A stretch of 64,000 bases of DNA from Liopterus haemorrhoidalis (lineage: Eukaryota > Arthropoda > Insecta > Coleoptera > Dytiscidae): the NCBI GenBank assembly GCA_963971575.1, contig OZ020622.1, forward strand, positions 3,138,279 through 3,202,278, in the 5' to 3' direction. Under the pieces are notes generated by a model. It was not told the origin of the DNA. It made no database searches and saw only the letters and a list, made by a program, of their open reading frames with translations. Made by a program: the position numbers and the translations under genes. This document shows positions 47,230-58,934 of this stretch, in pieces (the first letter of the stretch is position 1; the number at the start of each line of letters is the position of its first letter).

Positions 47230-48060
47230 TGATGCCGTTTTCAAAACAAGTATTAACAAAACGTATTTTTTTTTTATCCAACTGCGAGCAATCCGATCTG
47301 TGCCGTTTTCAACAGGAGTATGATACTAGGTATTTAAAATAAAATGGCCGCATAAAAACATTTTCGTTAAATCATTGACTCATGCCCTTTTCGTAACAAC
47401 CGATTCAATTAGATTTTTAAATTTTCATATCTTTCTCTAAATTGTCAGCATTTAAATTCCAAAATTTTCGTAAAAAAATCTCTGAGAAAACTTTCCAAAA
47501 AATAATTTCATCAACTAGCATTCCGGCACGTCTGTGGCTTCTTTCTATCCTTTATTCGTGCGCTACGTTTCTCCATTATTCTGACAATCAAAGGTTTTCG
47601 ATCAGTTCTCATCCTCCATATTCAATTTCATAGCAGTAGAATAGGAGCAACCTTTAGGGCATTGATGCACTTTAAAGATATAGGATTTGGAAGGGTCAGC
47701 ACACAATATAACTTTAAGAAGAAGACACGAGATGTTACTAACCAATATGATGTATGTAAAGTGTGATTTTTCACACGTTTCAGGGTTTTATAGGTATTTA
47801 GTAAGTGATAAAAAATTGTGTGTACATTTTAAAATAAAACTTTTGAAAGAATTATCCACGTGCTTCCATCTAGAGACATACAAACGTACTTAAAGTCTGT
47901 TCTACATTATACTATTCTACGTAGCACTACGCATTTTTTGCATAGTATTGACGTAATAAGTAAAATGTAAAACACAATACTTCTAATTTAGTGAATATAT
48001 CATTTTTGTCATGACATGTCAAATGGAATGACCTATTAAGAACTTGACATTTTTTTAAAA
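47230..48060. other. No gene seen
   Basis: AT-rich; it holds a GTGTGATTTTTCACACGTTT motif at 47760 of the same kind as those at 31.2, 50.45 and 53.4 kb. Confidence 0.4.
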
Positions 48061-48065
48061 TCATT

Positions 48066-48700
48066 TTTAGGGTTTTGTAGGTATGACCAAAAAACCCTTA
48101 TGCCGTCATTTTGTCGTCTGTCTGTCTGTCTGTCTGTTCGGTAAAAATTATAGCCAAACGGCTAAATCTAGAGAGTTGAAATTTGGCATGTTTACACAAC
48201 TCTTTGACCCGCACATAGGAAAAATACTAAAACATCTAAAAAACATATCCCTCTAAAAATATAAACAAAAACGGGCTCGTCGAATTTTTTTTTTTTTTTT
48301 TTTTACTTCTAAGTAGGGTTTCAAATGAATGCCCTTAGTACGTGGATTAACAATCAAAATTTTATTTTTGCAAAATAAATTTTTGTCAAAATTGTGCAAA
48401 ACAAATTTGTCCCAAACCCTGTAGCCCAGATGGTTTAAATTAAAAATCTGAAAAAAAATTAAGTAATGTACATTGGTGTGAACCGGAATAGTACAACAGG
48501 GATTATGATTTCGGAAAATAACGCATTTTTTGTGTTTTTTACTTGACTACGTAAAATATTTAATAACTTATCTAAGACAACGAACCAGCATGCTTTGATA
48601 GTGTAATGGCTAGCATGCTCTCGTTCTAATTTGCAAACAAAGGTTCGCTCCGCTTTGGAGGCAATTTTATTTTTTCTGTTTTTTTTGCATTTTTATTTTG
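48066..48700 (+). mobile_element. Family A element with its own tRNA-like module
   Basis: Head TTTTTAGGGTTTTGTAGG, a GTCT run at 48116-48139, the conserved body and tRNA-like module T4 (48589-48660; AGTGTAATGGC, AGGTTCGCTCC). A second, headless tail follows directly. Confidence 0.85.
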
Positions 48701-48980
48701 TTTTAAAATCTAAGTAATGAACATTGGTGTGAACCGGAATAGTACAACAGGAATTTTTGATCAGTTTATGTTTTCGGAAAGTAACGCATTTTTTGTATTT
48801 TTTGGTTGACGATGTAAAATATTTAATACATTATGTACAATAAACCAGTAAGCGTTCATAGTCTAATGGCCAGCCTTCTCGCTTCCTAAGCTGCAACCTA
48901 GGATTCGCTTCCGGGCTGAAGACAATTTTATTTTTTCCGTTTTTTTGCATTTGTTTATTTTGTTTAAATTATTTTGTCAA
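48701..48980 (+). mobile_element. Family A tail half with a different tRNA-like module
   Basis: It restarts at the TCTAAGTAATGAACATTGGT block and carries module T5 (48850-48920, GTCTAATGGCCAGCC, GGATTCGCTTCC), like the one at 15.3 kb and unlike its immediate neighbour T4. Confidence 0.75.
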
Positions 48981-49273
48981 AAAATCTTAAAACCGACACG
49001 AGGAAACTTCCATTTCTAATTAATTTTTACCAAAAGTTGATCAACTCGTGCCATTGATGTCAAAAGCTTAAATATGAAGTTTAAAAAAAATCCTTTTAGC
49101 CGAATTTGCTCTGCACGTGTACATGGACCGATAGACAGACCAACAGACATCATGCTAAAAATAGTTAAAACGTTATGTAGGGACCTCAATTCGTGGATCC
49201 ATCGAAATCTCTAAATGTCAAAATTGGTATGATCACAATACCTCCCTTATATATATTGGCGGTCGGTAAAAAT
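48981..49273 (-). mobile_element. Family B head part
   Basis: From AAATCTTAAAACCGACACGA to TTGGCGGTCGGTAAAAAT. Directly fused to family A on the left and to a long-inverted-repeat MITE on the right. Confidence 0.8.
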
Positions 49274-49278
49274 ATATA

Positions 49279-49683
49279 CCGGGTGAATTATTTAAGGAGC
49301 AACATACATGTTTCACATATAATGTTAATGAAGTGAGTTATTTCATTTTCAACATAGCAAATTATCTAAGCAAGCTCATATCCATGGCAACAGATATGCA
49401 GTGTTGATTAGATATAATAGTTATTTGACAAGTTCCTAGACGGCTAAAAAATAGTAAATTAGAAACAATAAATGAATTTTTATTAGTTTGTTTATATTTA
49501 TATACAAACAAAAATAATAATGTCCTTAGTAGCTAAGTCCAAAAAATATTTTAAAAAATAATATTTTGTCTTTTCTATGGATACGATAAGCATTTGTTTT
49601 ATGGCTATGTTGCTTTTGAAATAACTCACTTCATTAACATTATATGTGAAACATGTATGTTGCTCCTTAAATAATTCACCCGG
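49279..49683. mobile_element. MITE, 405 bp, with 67-bp perfect inverted repeats
   Basis: The first 67 bp (from CCGGGTGAATTATTTAAGGA to GAAGTGAGTTATTTCA) are repeated exactly in reverse at the right end, flanked by TA on both sides. Perfect arms imply a young copy or gene conversion. No coding content. Confidence 0.9.
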
Positions 49684-49689
49684 TATATA

Positions 49690-50500
49690 TATTCTAATAA
49701 TTATTTTTCTCGAGATTTTTCGAGAATTCTCGAGAAAATAAGTTTAATTTTTCATTTCTCGAGAAATGAAAAATGTCGAGAAATCAGAAACAGCTAGCTA
49801 CAACCTACATTGGGAATAAAAACACGACGTTTTTGGATTATTTTGCAATTTGGTGAAATCTTTATTTGTTTTCTCAGTTAATACGACTTGAGAGTGTTTT
49901 CTATCCTTTAAAAATTAATGTTAAGAACGAAGAGCACCCAATAAATATGAATGAAGATAAATAATTGATGATAAAGTTGAGTGCGTGTAAGACTACTTAA
50001 GAAATACACGTGAAATAAGATTAAGACAAATTATCAAATTTGTTACTATCCTATAACACATTAATTTGAAACTTCAAACTGTACGAACCAATTTCATTGG
50101 TTAATACGTTGTATTTCTCATTTGGATTATTTATTTGATATTTATTCATTGCTTTTCCCTACGTCATATTTAATTTCCGCATTTTTCAACATTCTTTGCC
50201 AATTTTTTTTTATTACATTTGAGTTGAAAAAAAACAGCAATTTGTACAAAAGTGTAGAATTATATTTGAATTGCTAAACAGAACCAGGGAAACAATTTTT
50301 ATACTTGAAAAATGTTTTAAAAATATGAAATTTTGATTTATATGTTACTGAGTCATCTGGACTCTTACGGATAACAGATTGAAAACTTGTAAGGTATGCA
50401 AAGTTAAACCCTTTTCTTACTTCTACACAAATAAAAATTTATGTGAAGTGTGAATTTTCACACATTTCTGGGTTTTGCAGGTATTTATTAACTGTGTGAT
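49690..50500. other. AT-rich DNA, no gene seen
   Basis: A small TCGAGA-rich patch at 49707-49790 (TTTCTCGAGAAATGAAA) is self-complementary. Otherwise unremarkable. Confidence 0.4.
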
Positions 50501-50507
50501 GATTATT

Positions 50508-51460
50508 TGGGGTGCCAAAACAAATTTTATGTCAAAATATTTTTTTATGAATTTTAATTCGAATACCTAATACCATTATTTAAGTTTCTAAATATGTGCA
50601 GTATTTTTTTTATATAGCAAGGTTCATTAAGATTTTGAAAATTGCGCCTATGGCTTCCATTGGTTGCTTAAATCATAAGCCTCGCCCTCTGATACCTTCA
50701 AATATAGAATTAAATTATAATTTCAACACTTCCCACTGGTTATTAAATTTACGCTTTTAAAAAATAAATTCAACATTTACCTAAATATAACTAGAATTTT
50801 GACAAAATAATTTAAACAAAATAAAAATGCAAAAAAAAACTGAAAAAATAAAAATTGACGGGATTCGAACACAGTTTCTTACAGTAGTTTCAACTCACTA
50901 AGCAACAACGCTACCACTGTGCTATATACTATACGGATTAAATATATTACATATTTTATTTAAAAACACAAAAAATGCGTTATTTTCCGAAAACATAATC
51001 TGATCAAAAATTCCGGTTGTACTATTCCGGTTCACACCAATGTACATTACTGAGAATTTTTTCAGATTTTTAGTTTAAACCATCTGGGCTACAGGGTGTG
51101 GGACAAAATTTGTTTTGCACAATTTTGGCAAAAATCGCCTCAAAATAATTTATTTTGCTAAAATAAAATTTTGATCGTTAATCCACGTACCAAGGGCTTT
51201 CATTTGATACCCTACTCGGAATTAAATTTTTTTTTCGATGAGCATATATTTGTTTATATTTTTAGGGGGATATGTTTTTTAGATGTTTTAGTATTTTTCC
51301 TATGTGCGGGTCAAAGAGTTGTATAAGCATGCCAAATTTCAACTCTCTAGGTTTAGCCGTTTGGCTACAATTTTTACCGAACAGACAGACAGACAGACAG
51401 ACAGACGACAAAATGACGGTATAAGGGTTTTTTGGTCATACTTACAAAACCCTAAAAACG
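50508..51460 (-). mobile_element. Family A element, full length
   Basis: Minus-strand copy with head at 51460, AGACAGAC run at 51381-51405, body, tRNA-like module T6 (about 50935-50856; GCACAGTGGTAGC, GTTCGAATCCC) and the long tail shared with 17.3-18.2 kb. Confidence 0.85.
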
Positions 51461-51580
51461 AATTAGACCTGCCAATTTCTGCGTCAACTGTAAGAACACG
51501 CCTTCTAAAAGCAAATCTGAAAGCCAGAAGACCAAGAAAAAATCCGCTGTCAAACAAGAGTCAACGGGAAAATAGAATAC
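51461..51580 (+). pseudogene. Tc1-type transposase N-terminal fragment
   Basis: The plus frame gives LDLPISASTVRTRLLKANLK followed by ARRPRKNPLSNKSQRENRI, the second helix-turn-helix and basic hook of Tc1 transposases. Only this segment is present; it begins exactly at the family A head. Confidence 0.75.
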
Positions 51581-51669
51581 ATAAATCAACATCCCTCTGT
51601 GACTTTTTGAGAGTAAAAATCGTGAATAAAAACGAACTCAAGTACTTTGTAACTAGTTTTTTTGAGTAA

Positions 51670-52290
51670 CACTGTCGTTAATAACACTCTAACTCTTTAA
51701 AAAACGATAATTAACTATATCCCTTTGAAGTGAGTGTTTGAACGAGAGGCAGTGTGGATTATCACCGTATGTTATATCGCCCTTGAGTGTTAACTGAGGG
51801 TCTGTATGCTAGCAACCAGCCCTAGAGCTGTAACTCTATCCAATGCGCGGAGGCTCTGTTCCGTTCCACAATTCTGTGGCTTCAGCGTTCACCTCCAGTT
51901 CTCATAATTGCCTGTAGTAACCCAGCGTTCACTGTCAATGAGCAGTTACAAACAGCCTACAGAATTAATGGACGGTTTTTACTACCTTTATTGATTAGAA
52001 AGCTTTAAGCTGCCATGTTACTAGAGCTTTATAGACAGCACATTAGCAAAGTGCAGCTTTTCCTAAAAACGATGCTTTTCTAAATTGTTTGCCGGATACT
52101 TTAACCTGAAAACCGAGAAGGAAATTTATCCCAAAGTGTTATGTCTAGAGTATTTGCTGTATAACTCCTAGAGGACCAGAAAACGATCAAGTTCTTATTA
52201 ACCCTGAAGGATATTTAGGTATTGTGGAGTAACTTCTGGAAGGCGAAGAGACAGAGACGTACCGTTTATTTAGAATAATCAGTTTTTTTT
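51670..52290. other. No gene seen
   Basis: Less AT-rich than average, no repeats or convincing frames. Confidence 0.35.
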
Positions 52291-52560
52291 ACTTGCCCGA
52301 CCTTAATATATAAGGGGCAAGTATTGTAATCGCGAAAATTTCCGATGTCGAGATTTTGACTGATGACCACGTTTCATGGTCCAGGGAATCCAAAAAACCT
52401 ATTTTCGAAGTGCCGTCCGTATGTGTGTGTGTCTGTGTGTGTGTGTGTGTCTGTGTGTGTGTCTGTGTGTGTGTCTGTGTGTATACACGATAACTCAAAA
52501 ACGGTTTAACTTAAAGAGTTCGTTCTGGTACTAAAAAATTCCTCTAATAATTGGGAAGAA
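52291..52560 (+). mobile_element. Family E element (relative of family B)
   Basis: After a T-run, the arms ACTTGCCC (52291-52298) and GGGCAAGT (52315-52322) form a perfect 8-bp stem around CCTTAATATATAAG. Then come GTATTGTAATCGCG, GATGTCGAGATTTTGAC and a GTGT/CTGT run (52421-52487), then ATACACGATAACTC. The order and several words match family B. Confidence 0.65.
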
Positions 52561-52764
52561 CTCTATTGTTTTTTATTAAAATCTGAAACCGGAAACGGAA
52601 GTTATTAAACTTTAAAATTTAAAAAAATTCGTAACTAGTAAACCAAGCCTTGGACAAAAATTTGTATAGGACATAATTTGATATATTTTTGAAGATTTAC
52701 CTAAATCTAGTTTAAATTTTTTTTTTTAATAATTTTTTTTTTATTTATTTATTTTTTTTATGGG

Positions 52765-52790
52765 AGGGCGGAGGTCTCCCTTCGCCACTG
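52765..52790. mobile_element. hAT-like right terminus
   Basis: GGTCTCCCTTCGCCACTG is the inverse of a CAGTGGCGAAGGGAGACC start. The left partner was not found. Confidence 0.45.
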
Positions 52791-52959
52791 GTTTAATTAC
52801 TTCACTGAAATCGTCTTTATTATAAAAAAGTAAAACATTCTAAATGTTCCAAACTATACCAAAAAATATATATAAGTTCATAAGAAACACAAGAAAAAAA
52901 TAAAAAATCTTTTATAATGCATAAACATTATTAAATACGAACAAAATGTTTATTTAATT

Positions 52960-53165
52960 TTAATGGGACGTTTGGGACTTCATATTGCTCACAAGTTTAT
53001 CAATGTTCGGGGAAACAACTGATGTAGCAACACGTAACGTGTTTTCTAAGTGCGAATCCGTTATTCGCGTCCTTGTTTTTGATTTAACGAACTTCAACCG
53101 AGAAAATAACTGCGCACATTCGTGCTTCCAAAAAACGTAATTCTCTTCCGAGCAAAAGCTGTGAG
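52960..53165 (-). pseudogene. hAT transposase C-terminal fragment
   Basis: Read from about 53130 down to the stop near 52960: CAQLFSRLKFVKSKTRTRIT, then DSHLENTLRVATSVVSPNID and a short tail. This is the hAT dimerisation domain. It meets a copia fragment head-on at about 53.17 kb. Confidence 0.8.
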
Positions 53166-53205
53166 TTTCGTTAATTTGTTTAGGAAATATTTGGCTACAT
53201 ATTTC

Positions 53206-53400
53206 TGTGGTAGTGGTCCAGTATCATGGAACTCCCGAAAGCAGAAAACTGTGGCGTTATCATCCACGGAGGCCGAATACATAGCTGTGGCAGAAGCAAC
53301 GAAGGAAGCCATCTACTTAAAGGGTATTTTACACGAATTGGGCTTTGAAAAATTGTGTGATATTATGTTATACAATTATAACAATGATGCTCAAAACCCT
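53206..53400 (+). pseudogene. Ty1/copia RNase H fragment
   Basis: GPVSWNSRKQKTVALSSTEA followed by EYIAVAEATKEAIYLKGIL is the start of the copia pol RNase H domain, including the SSTEAEY block. It is cut off soon after, and no LTR was seen. Confidence 0.85.
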
Positions 53401-53409
53401 GAATTTTGT

Positions 53410-53980
53410 TAAAATTCACACTTCATATCAATATTAACTTTAAAGTTTAACACAATTAATTATTACATATTCTATCTGTGTTTCTTCCATGTTTCGGTGC
53501 TATATATAAAATCTAGAATGTAGTACTTGTGTAAATTGCATCAAAGTTGCTTTATTAAAAATATGTCAGACTGTGACAAGTTCTGTATTTCTGCTCTTGA
53601 AAGTTTGTTTAACAGAGAAATATATATAGTGAGAAATATCCCAACCGTTTCCTTCTTCACTCTAGTATCCATCATTTAAAAATCAATATTGTTGCTGGCT
53701 TTCAACAAATATTTATTGATATCTTAAGATTTCAGTTTGATCTCAAAATAACAGAAATGATTAAAATTTAATTCAATTACCTTGTTTTGAAAATAAATAC
53801 GACAAAAATGATTGCTTTGTTCAATAGAATTGGATGAGGAAAATTTAATTTGTGATTAAATAAAATTGACTCACTGAAATAAAAAAAAAAGTTAACACTG
53901 AATTAAAAACAGAGCATGGAGGTGTGTGGCTATTTCCTTATCCAGGATAAGCAGAATCTGGTCCTCCAGAATTTATGCCA
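53410..53980. other. AT-rich DNA, no gene seen
   Basis: Holds a GTTAAAATTCACACTTCA motif at 53408 similar to several others in the window. Confidence 0.35.
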
Positions 53981-53984
53981 CAGC

Positions 53985-55249
53985 TTTGGGGGGGCCGAAA
54001 ATTTTGAGAAAATTAGTCGCGTTTTATAGTGAAAAATAACGAATTAACTTTTCACTATAATACGCATACATAAAAAATATTACAAAATAATAAACTTTTT
54101 TTTTATCTTACGATTAGAAGACCTCAACAAAACAATAGCGAGATTGTTTATCCATATTCAAAATAGTAATTCAATTCAAAAAATAACATTTAAAATAAAT
54201 ATTATTATAACGCGATTAAAGGAAGACTGCGAGAATGGCGCTATCGTTTTTTTTTTTTATTTTTTAATGATCTTTATTTAGAGACGCTACATAATTGCAT
54301 AGATTTTCAGAAATCTGAAAAAATACTGAAATATGTACTTTTCTGCGAAAGATGTTTCAATTCAAATGGCAGCCAAGTGGAATATCAGCTCCACTTTTGT
54401 TTGGAAAAGACAAAAAATTGTAAAAAAGCACTTTGATGAAAGCAACAGATCATCGGTTTCATAACGGGGATGTTTTTTTTTAGAGTAAATTTATTTAATG
54501 CAGTTCTCGATATTGTTATCAATCAAATTGATAATAGATTCAGATTCATGTCACCTCGAAATTTAATCAACTTGGATGAAACAGAAATTTTTAGTTCTGC
54601 CGAAATCTTACAAAAAAATACAAAGGTGATATTTCGTCCAATTTTCCGTTACAAATGGTAATGTTAGCTTCGATGCTTAATGAGGAAATCTCTAAAATAT
54701 CAAGAAGGAAAGAATTTGCCGAACTTTTAATAATTAAATATACCTCCCTGTCTGTCAGTTTTCCAGACGTAGTTAGTGCAATTTTATTATTTTTAACACT
54801 TCCTGTGACTGTGGCAAGGGCAGAGCGTTCTTTTCCAAATTAAAAATAATAAAAAACTATCTACGAAATTCTACTGGAGAAGAACGCTTACATAATTTAT
54901 CGTTGTTGAGTATTGAGGCTGAAATTAATCAAAAAATTGGCATTAAAGACTTAATTAGAGATTTTGCTAATTTAAAATCCAGAAAGAAAGATTTAACATT
55001 TTATATTGATTTATTTATTTATATCTAGTTTTGTTTTGTCTATGTTTAATTTGTTTGATATTATTGTTTTTCTTTTATATTCATAATAAAATATGTATTA
55101 TAAAGTAAAATGATTCTTTGTGTAAGAAGAATCCAAGGTTAAATTTCTTCAAAATTATGGGACGCTAGATACGAAAAGAAAAAATAACTAAGGTTGGGGG
55201 GCGATCTAATTTTTTTGCGGGGAGCCCAAAATTTGTAGTTCCGCCACTG
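53985..55249 (+). mobile_element. hAT element relic with ZMYM1-like transposase remains
   Basis: The right end at 55249 is CCGCCACTG (inverse CAGTGGCGGAACTACA). Plus-strand pieces: VNLFNAVLDIVINQIDNRFR (54486 on), then, after frameshifts, LTLPVTVARAERSF and SKLKIIKNYLRNSTGEERLH plus LSLLSIEAEI to about 55030. This is the C-terminal half of a hAT transposase with the dimerisation domain. The left end is uncertain. Confidence 0.75.
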
Positions 55250-56130
55250 GAGTGTGGAAGCCTGTTTTTGTTTGTTGTTTTCTCGAATTAAGTCCGTGAG
55301 ACCCCCTCCCCGGGATGTGCACCTGGCAAGAGACTATTTTTTTTTTGAGAATTACATTTTGCGGACGAATAGTGATTGGGTTTTTTAGGGCTTCTAGAAA
55401 AATTGATCTCGAAGAAAACCTGTCTTTTCATTACTATCACTATTCCTCTACTAAAATATACCCTATTATTTCCTCCTCATTTAATATGCAGTATCATAAT
55501 CGGATTTTTCACAAACAATTTCCCCCTTTTTCCCTTTTTCAATATAAAAATAATTATCCAGTCAGCAGGCAACCAGCATAGCGTATCTGTAATGCGTGTC
55601 TGCATAGCCTCAAGGCGTAATCTTTTAAAATGGTTCTCACGTACGTTCACCCTTATCAAAATAAATCCAAGTGGCTTGTTTATGACGTATATTGTCTTAA
55701 ATAAATTGTTATTATAATTTTTTATTAGACAATAGACATTTCAATAGACTTTTTGATATGGGTTTCTCTTTAATGACTTTGTCAATGTGTAAAGTTAATT
55801 AACACAGTTCTCTTTTGCGTGTTTCAAGGACGAACTTCATTGCAAACACACCTCTGTGGAATTCATTATTGTAAATTTATTACTTTAAAATGAACGGTTA
55901 ATGGTAATTTTTGATAATTATTTATTAATTATTGACTTGTTCATCATGAAAAGAGGAATTTATGAATAATACATAAGATAGAGTATTGCAATGCCAGGAA
56001 TCAGTTTCGTATTTTCCATAAGGGCACATGGGGTACGAGCCCAGGGCCCCCGGCTTGATGGGGACCTCAAAATGCCGAGGTCGTCATTTACACGGAAGAA
56101 AGAGGAGATCAATTTTTAGTGCAGTTTTAC
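55250..56130. other. No gene seen
   Basis: AT-rich; frames at 55315-55717 are unrecognised. GGGCACATGGGGTACGAGCC and CAGGGCCCCCGGC near 56020 look like a DNA-element end but are unpaired. Confidence 0.35.
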
Positions 56131-56134
56131 TAAG

Positions 56135-57002
56135 AATAGGGTATACGCATAAAATTTATATTTCCTTAAAACTACATTTTTTTGATATTTTAATGTTAGT
56201 TATGTCACCTAACACAACAAAAATCACATTTTAATTAATATTATAGCCAAATTTTTTAATTAAAATATTGTAAATTTGAAATAAGCCGACCACGCCGCGA
56301 AGATTGCCGAGTAGATACGACTGAGACTGTAAGGGTTTGACGTCACAGATACAGACAAAACATAATGTTTACGTGTTTATATTGTACTGTTTGAGAGTTT
56401 TGTATTTGTTTTTAAACAATTTTTCACGCATTTATTATTAAAATAATTTATAAAATATATGTACTCACATTAAAATGGTCTTCACAAACATAAAGTTTAC
56501 TTTTTTCTGAAATATCGGTTTTATTTCGCCTCATAGCTTTTCTGTTGTTTTTCGTCATCATATAAATTATTTTTTTGGATTTCTAATTGAACTATTTGTG
56601 CACATTGGTACTAAACAATATTTTCGACTATGTTTCGAAGTACTGGGGCCTGGATCTTCCATATTTTATATATTTTAATAAAAAATTTAATTCGGTAAAC
56701 ATGTATAAATTGTTTTTATAGAATTAAACTTTATTTTAATTAAAATCACTCTAACTTTACATAACCTATAAAAGTTATACAAACAAATAAGTTCACAACA
56801 GACTATGTACGCTGTGTAGACTAGTAGTGTCATGTGTCAGTTAGGAGGGTATGACGTCACACGTCGTTTTCGCGCGCTACATACATTTATGATTTTTGTA
56901 AGCCTTCAAATTAAAAAAAAAAAAATTAAAAACTTTTTTATGTTTATATGCAACAAGAGGAATATAATAAAAAAAAATTTAAAAATCATGCCTATCCCCT
57001 AT
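56135..57002 (+). mobile_element. Family X element, copy 1 (868 bp)
   Basis: ATAGGGTATACGCATAAAAT at the left pairs with CATGCCTATCCCCTAT at the right. It shares both flanking thirds with copy 2 at 58003, but its middle differs and lacks the coding start. Confidence 0.75.
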
Positions 57003-57004
57003 TG

Positions 57005-57910
57005 CCGTTAAAATTTCTAAATTTAAATGTAAATCGAAAACCAGATGAGATTTCTAAATATTTTTTAAACAGTGAACAAAATTTTACTAAACCTAAAAAA
57101 TTTTAAAAAATTCTTAATTAATCCTATAATATACTAATCTTATTTCAGATTGTTTTTGTATAAGTAACTTAAAATCTGTGGGGGCTATACGTACCGTTAA
57201 ATCAAATATTACTAGATATAGGATAAAATTTCATAGTAATGGAAAAATAATAGGATCAGAATTTTAAAATATTGATAAAAGTTGAAAGACATAAAATATT
57301 TTTGAAGCGTACAAAATCAAATTTTATATCTTAAAATATAGGGTCATAAAAAACCAATCCACTTGAAAAAAATTTATGGATATTAACTTCAGGTGAAGTC
57401 AAAACCTTGAAAAAATACTCCCAAGTATAATATAAAATTAGACAATAATTAGATTTGCATTTTTTGTATTCATAAGAGTGTCATCATCAAACTGAATTGG
57501 GTGTTGCAAACTGAAGTTTCATTATGATTAATATTTAATTTCATCAAATTATTAAAATTTGGTACAATTACCTAAAAATTTTTTCGAATGACTAACTGAT
57601 AGACTAACAACTCTATTCCCTAAGACCATTTTATAACTGTTAACCAGGACACTATGACGTCAGGTCCTACCACAATTGTTTTGGAAACATTATTCATTTG
57701 TGTAATTGTTGGCAACAATTAAATACCATAGTCAGCACAATTGAATAATGTTTATCAACACATTAGAATGTAGTTCAAAACTTATGTTGATAAACACGCA
57801 ACACTCTGCACATTCTTTAATTCCCAAAACCGTAAGTCAGCAACCATGACCTACACAGCCTAAAGGCCGCTCAAGGAATTGGGACAATAGAATACAATTA
57901 TATCATAATT
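57005..57910. other. AT-rich DNA, no gene seen
   Basis: No repeats or frames that I can support. Confidence 0.35.
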
Positions 57911-57911
57911 G

Positions 57912-57982
57912 TGACAATATTTTCTAATAGAGATATTATTTATCATGACCTTGGAAACGTTACATATAAGTATGAAAAAATA
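57912..57982 (-). mobile_element. Family B fragment
   Basis: TTTTCTAATAGAGATATTAT through GACCTTGGAAACGTTACATA to AAGTATGAAAAAA, matching the inner tail of family B. Confidence 0.7.
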
Positions 57983-58002
57983 GTTACTTTTGTTGGTAAA
58001 TA

Positions 58003-58931
58003 ATAGGGGATACGCATAAAATTTGTATTTCCTTAAAACTACATTATTTTGATATGTTAATGTTAGTTATGTCACCTAACAAAACAAAAATTACATTTTA
58101 ATTAATATTATAGCCAAATTTTTGAATTAAAATATTGTAAATTTGAAATAAGTCGACCACGGAGCGAAGGTTGCCGAGTAAAACGACTGAGTATGACGTC
58201 AAACGATAGGGGTTTCACATCACAGATACAGCTACAACATAATCTTTACACGTGTGTGTATTGTATTGTTCGAGAGTTTTGTATTTGTTTTTAAGCAATT
58301 TTTCACGCATTTATTATTAAAATGGCAGATAAAGATTTTGTTAGGGCTCAGAGTGATAATTTACCCAACATTGATGCATTTATGCTCATGGAATATATGA
58401 AAAATAATGAATGCTACAGTGCTGAGGAAATACGTGGTGTCAAAGTAATTTTTATTTTATATTCTATAACTTTATGTAAACAAACGCTGCAACTCTGTAA
58501 AATGTAAATATTTATGTAATTTTGAATTTTACTACATTGTTTACATGAAGTTACAAAACGTTAGAGGCATAATTGAAATACTGCAATATAAGTTATCTAT
58601 TTTAATATAAAATTTAATTAGGTAAACATGTATAAATTGTTTTTATAGAATTACACTTTATTTTAACTAAAATTACTCTAACTTTACATAACCTATGAAA
58701 GTTATACAAACAAATAAGTTCAAAACAGACTATGTACGCCGGTAAGCTAGTAGTGTCATACGTCAGTTAGAAGGGGTATGACGTCACACGTCGTTTTCGC
58801 GCGTTACATACATTTATGATTTTTTTAAGCCTTCAAATTACAAAAAAAAAAAATAAAAACTGTTTTTTATGTTTATATGCAACAAGAGGAATATAATAAA
58901 AAATAAAAAAAAAATCATGCCTATCCCCTAT
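58003..58931 (+). mobile_element. Family X element, copy 2 (929 bp), with transposon coding start
   Basis: Ends ATAGGGGATACGCAT and, inverted, ATAGGGGATAGGCAT. From 58322 an ATG opens a frame of about 41 codons up to a probable GTAATT donor at 58445. Confidence 0.8.
58322..58507 (+). CDS. N-terminal exon of a mobile-element protein (partial)
   Basis: MADKDFVRAQSDNLPNIDAF then MLMEYMKNNECYSAEEIRGVK, after which GTAATT could be a donor; read-through stops at 58507. From memory it resembles the start of large uncharacterised insect and cnidarian transposon proteins with SWIM and YqaJ-type domains, but I could not check this. The rest of the gene is deleted. Confidence 0.4.
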   Translation: MADKDFVRAQSDNLPNIDAFMLMEYMKNNECYSAEEIRGVKVIFILYSITLCKQTLQLCKM

Positions 58932-58934
58932 TGT

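Noticed and set aside
51339..51669. 121-codon plus-strand frame as a gene
   Set aside because: It is a chance join of the family A AGAC run with a Tc1 transposase fragment; only the latter part is meaningful.
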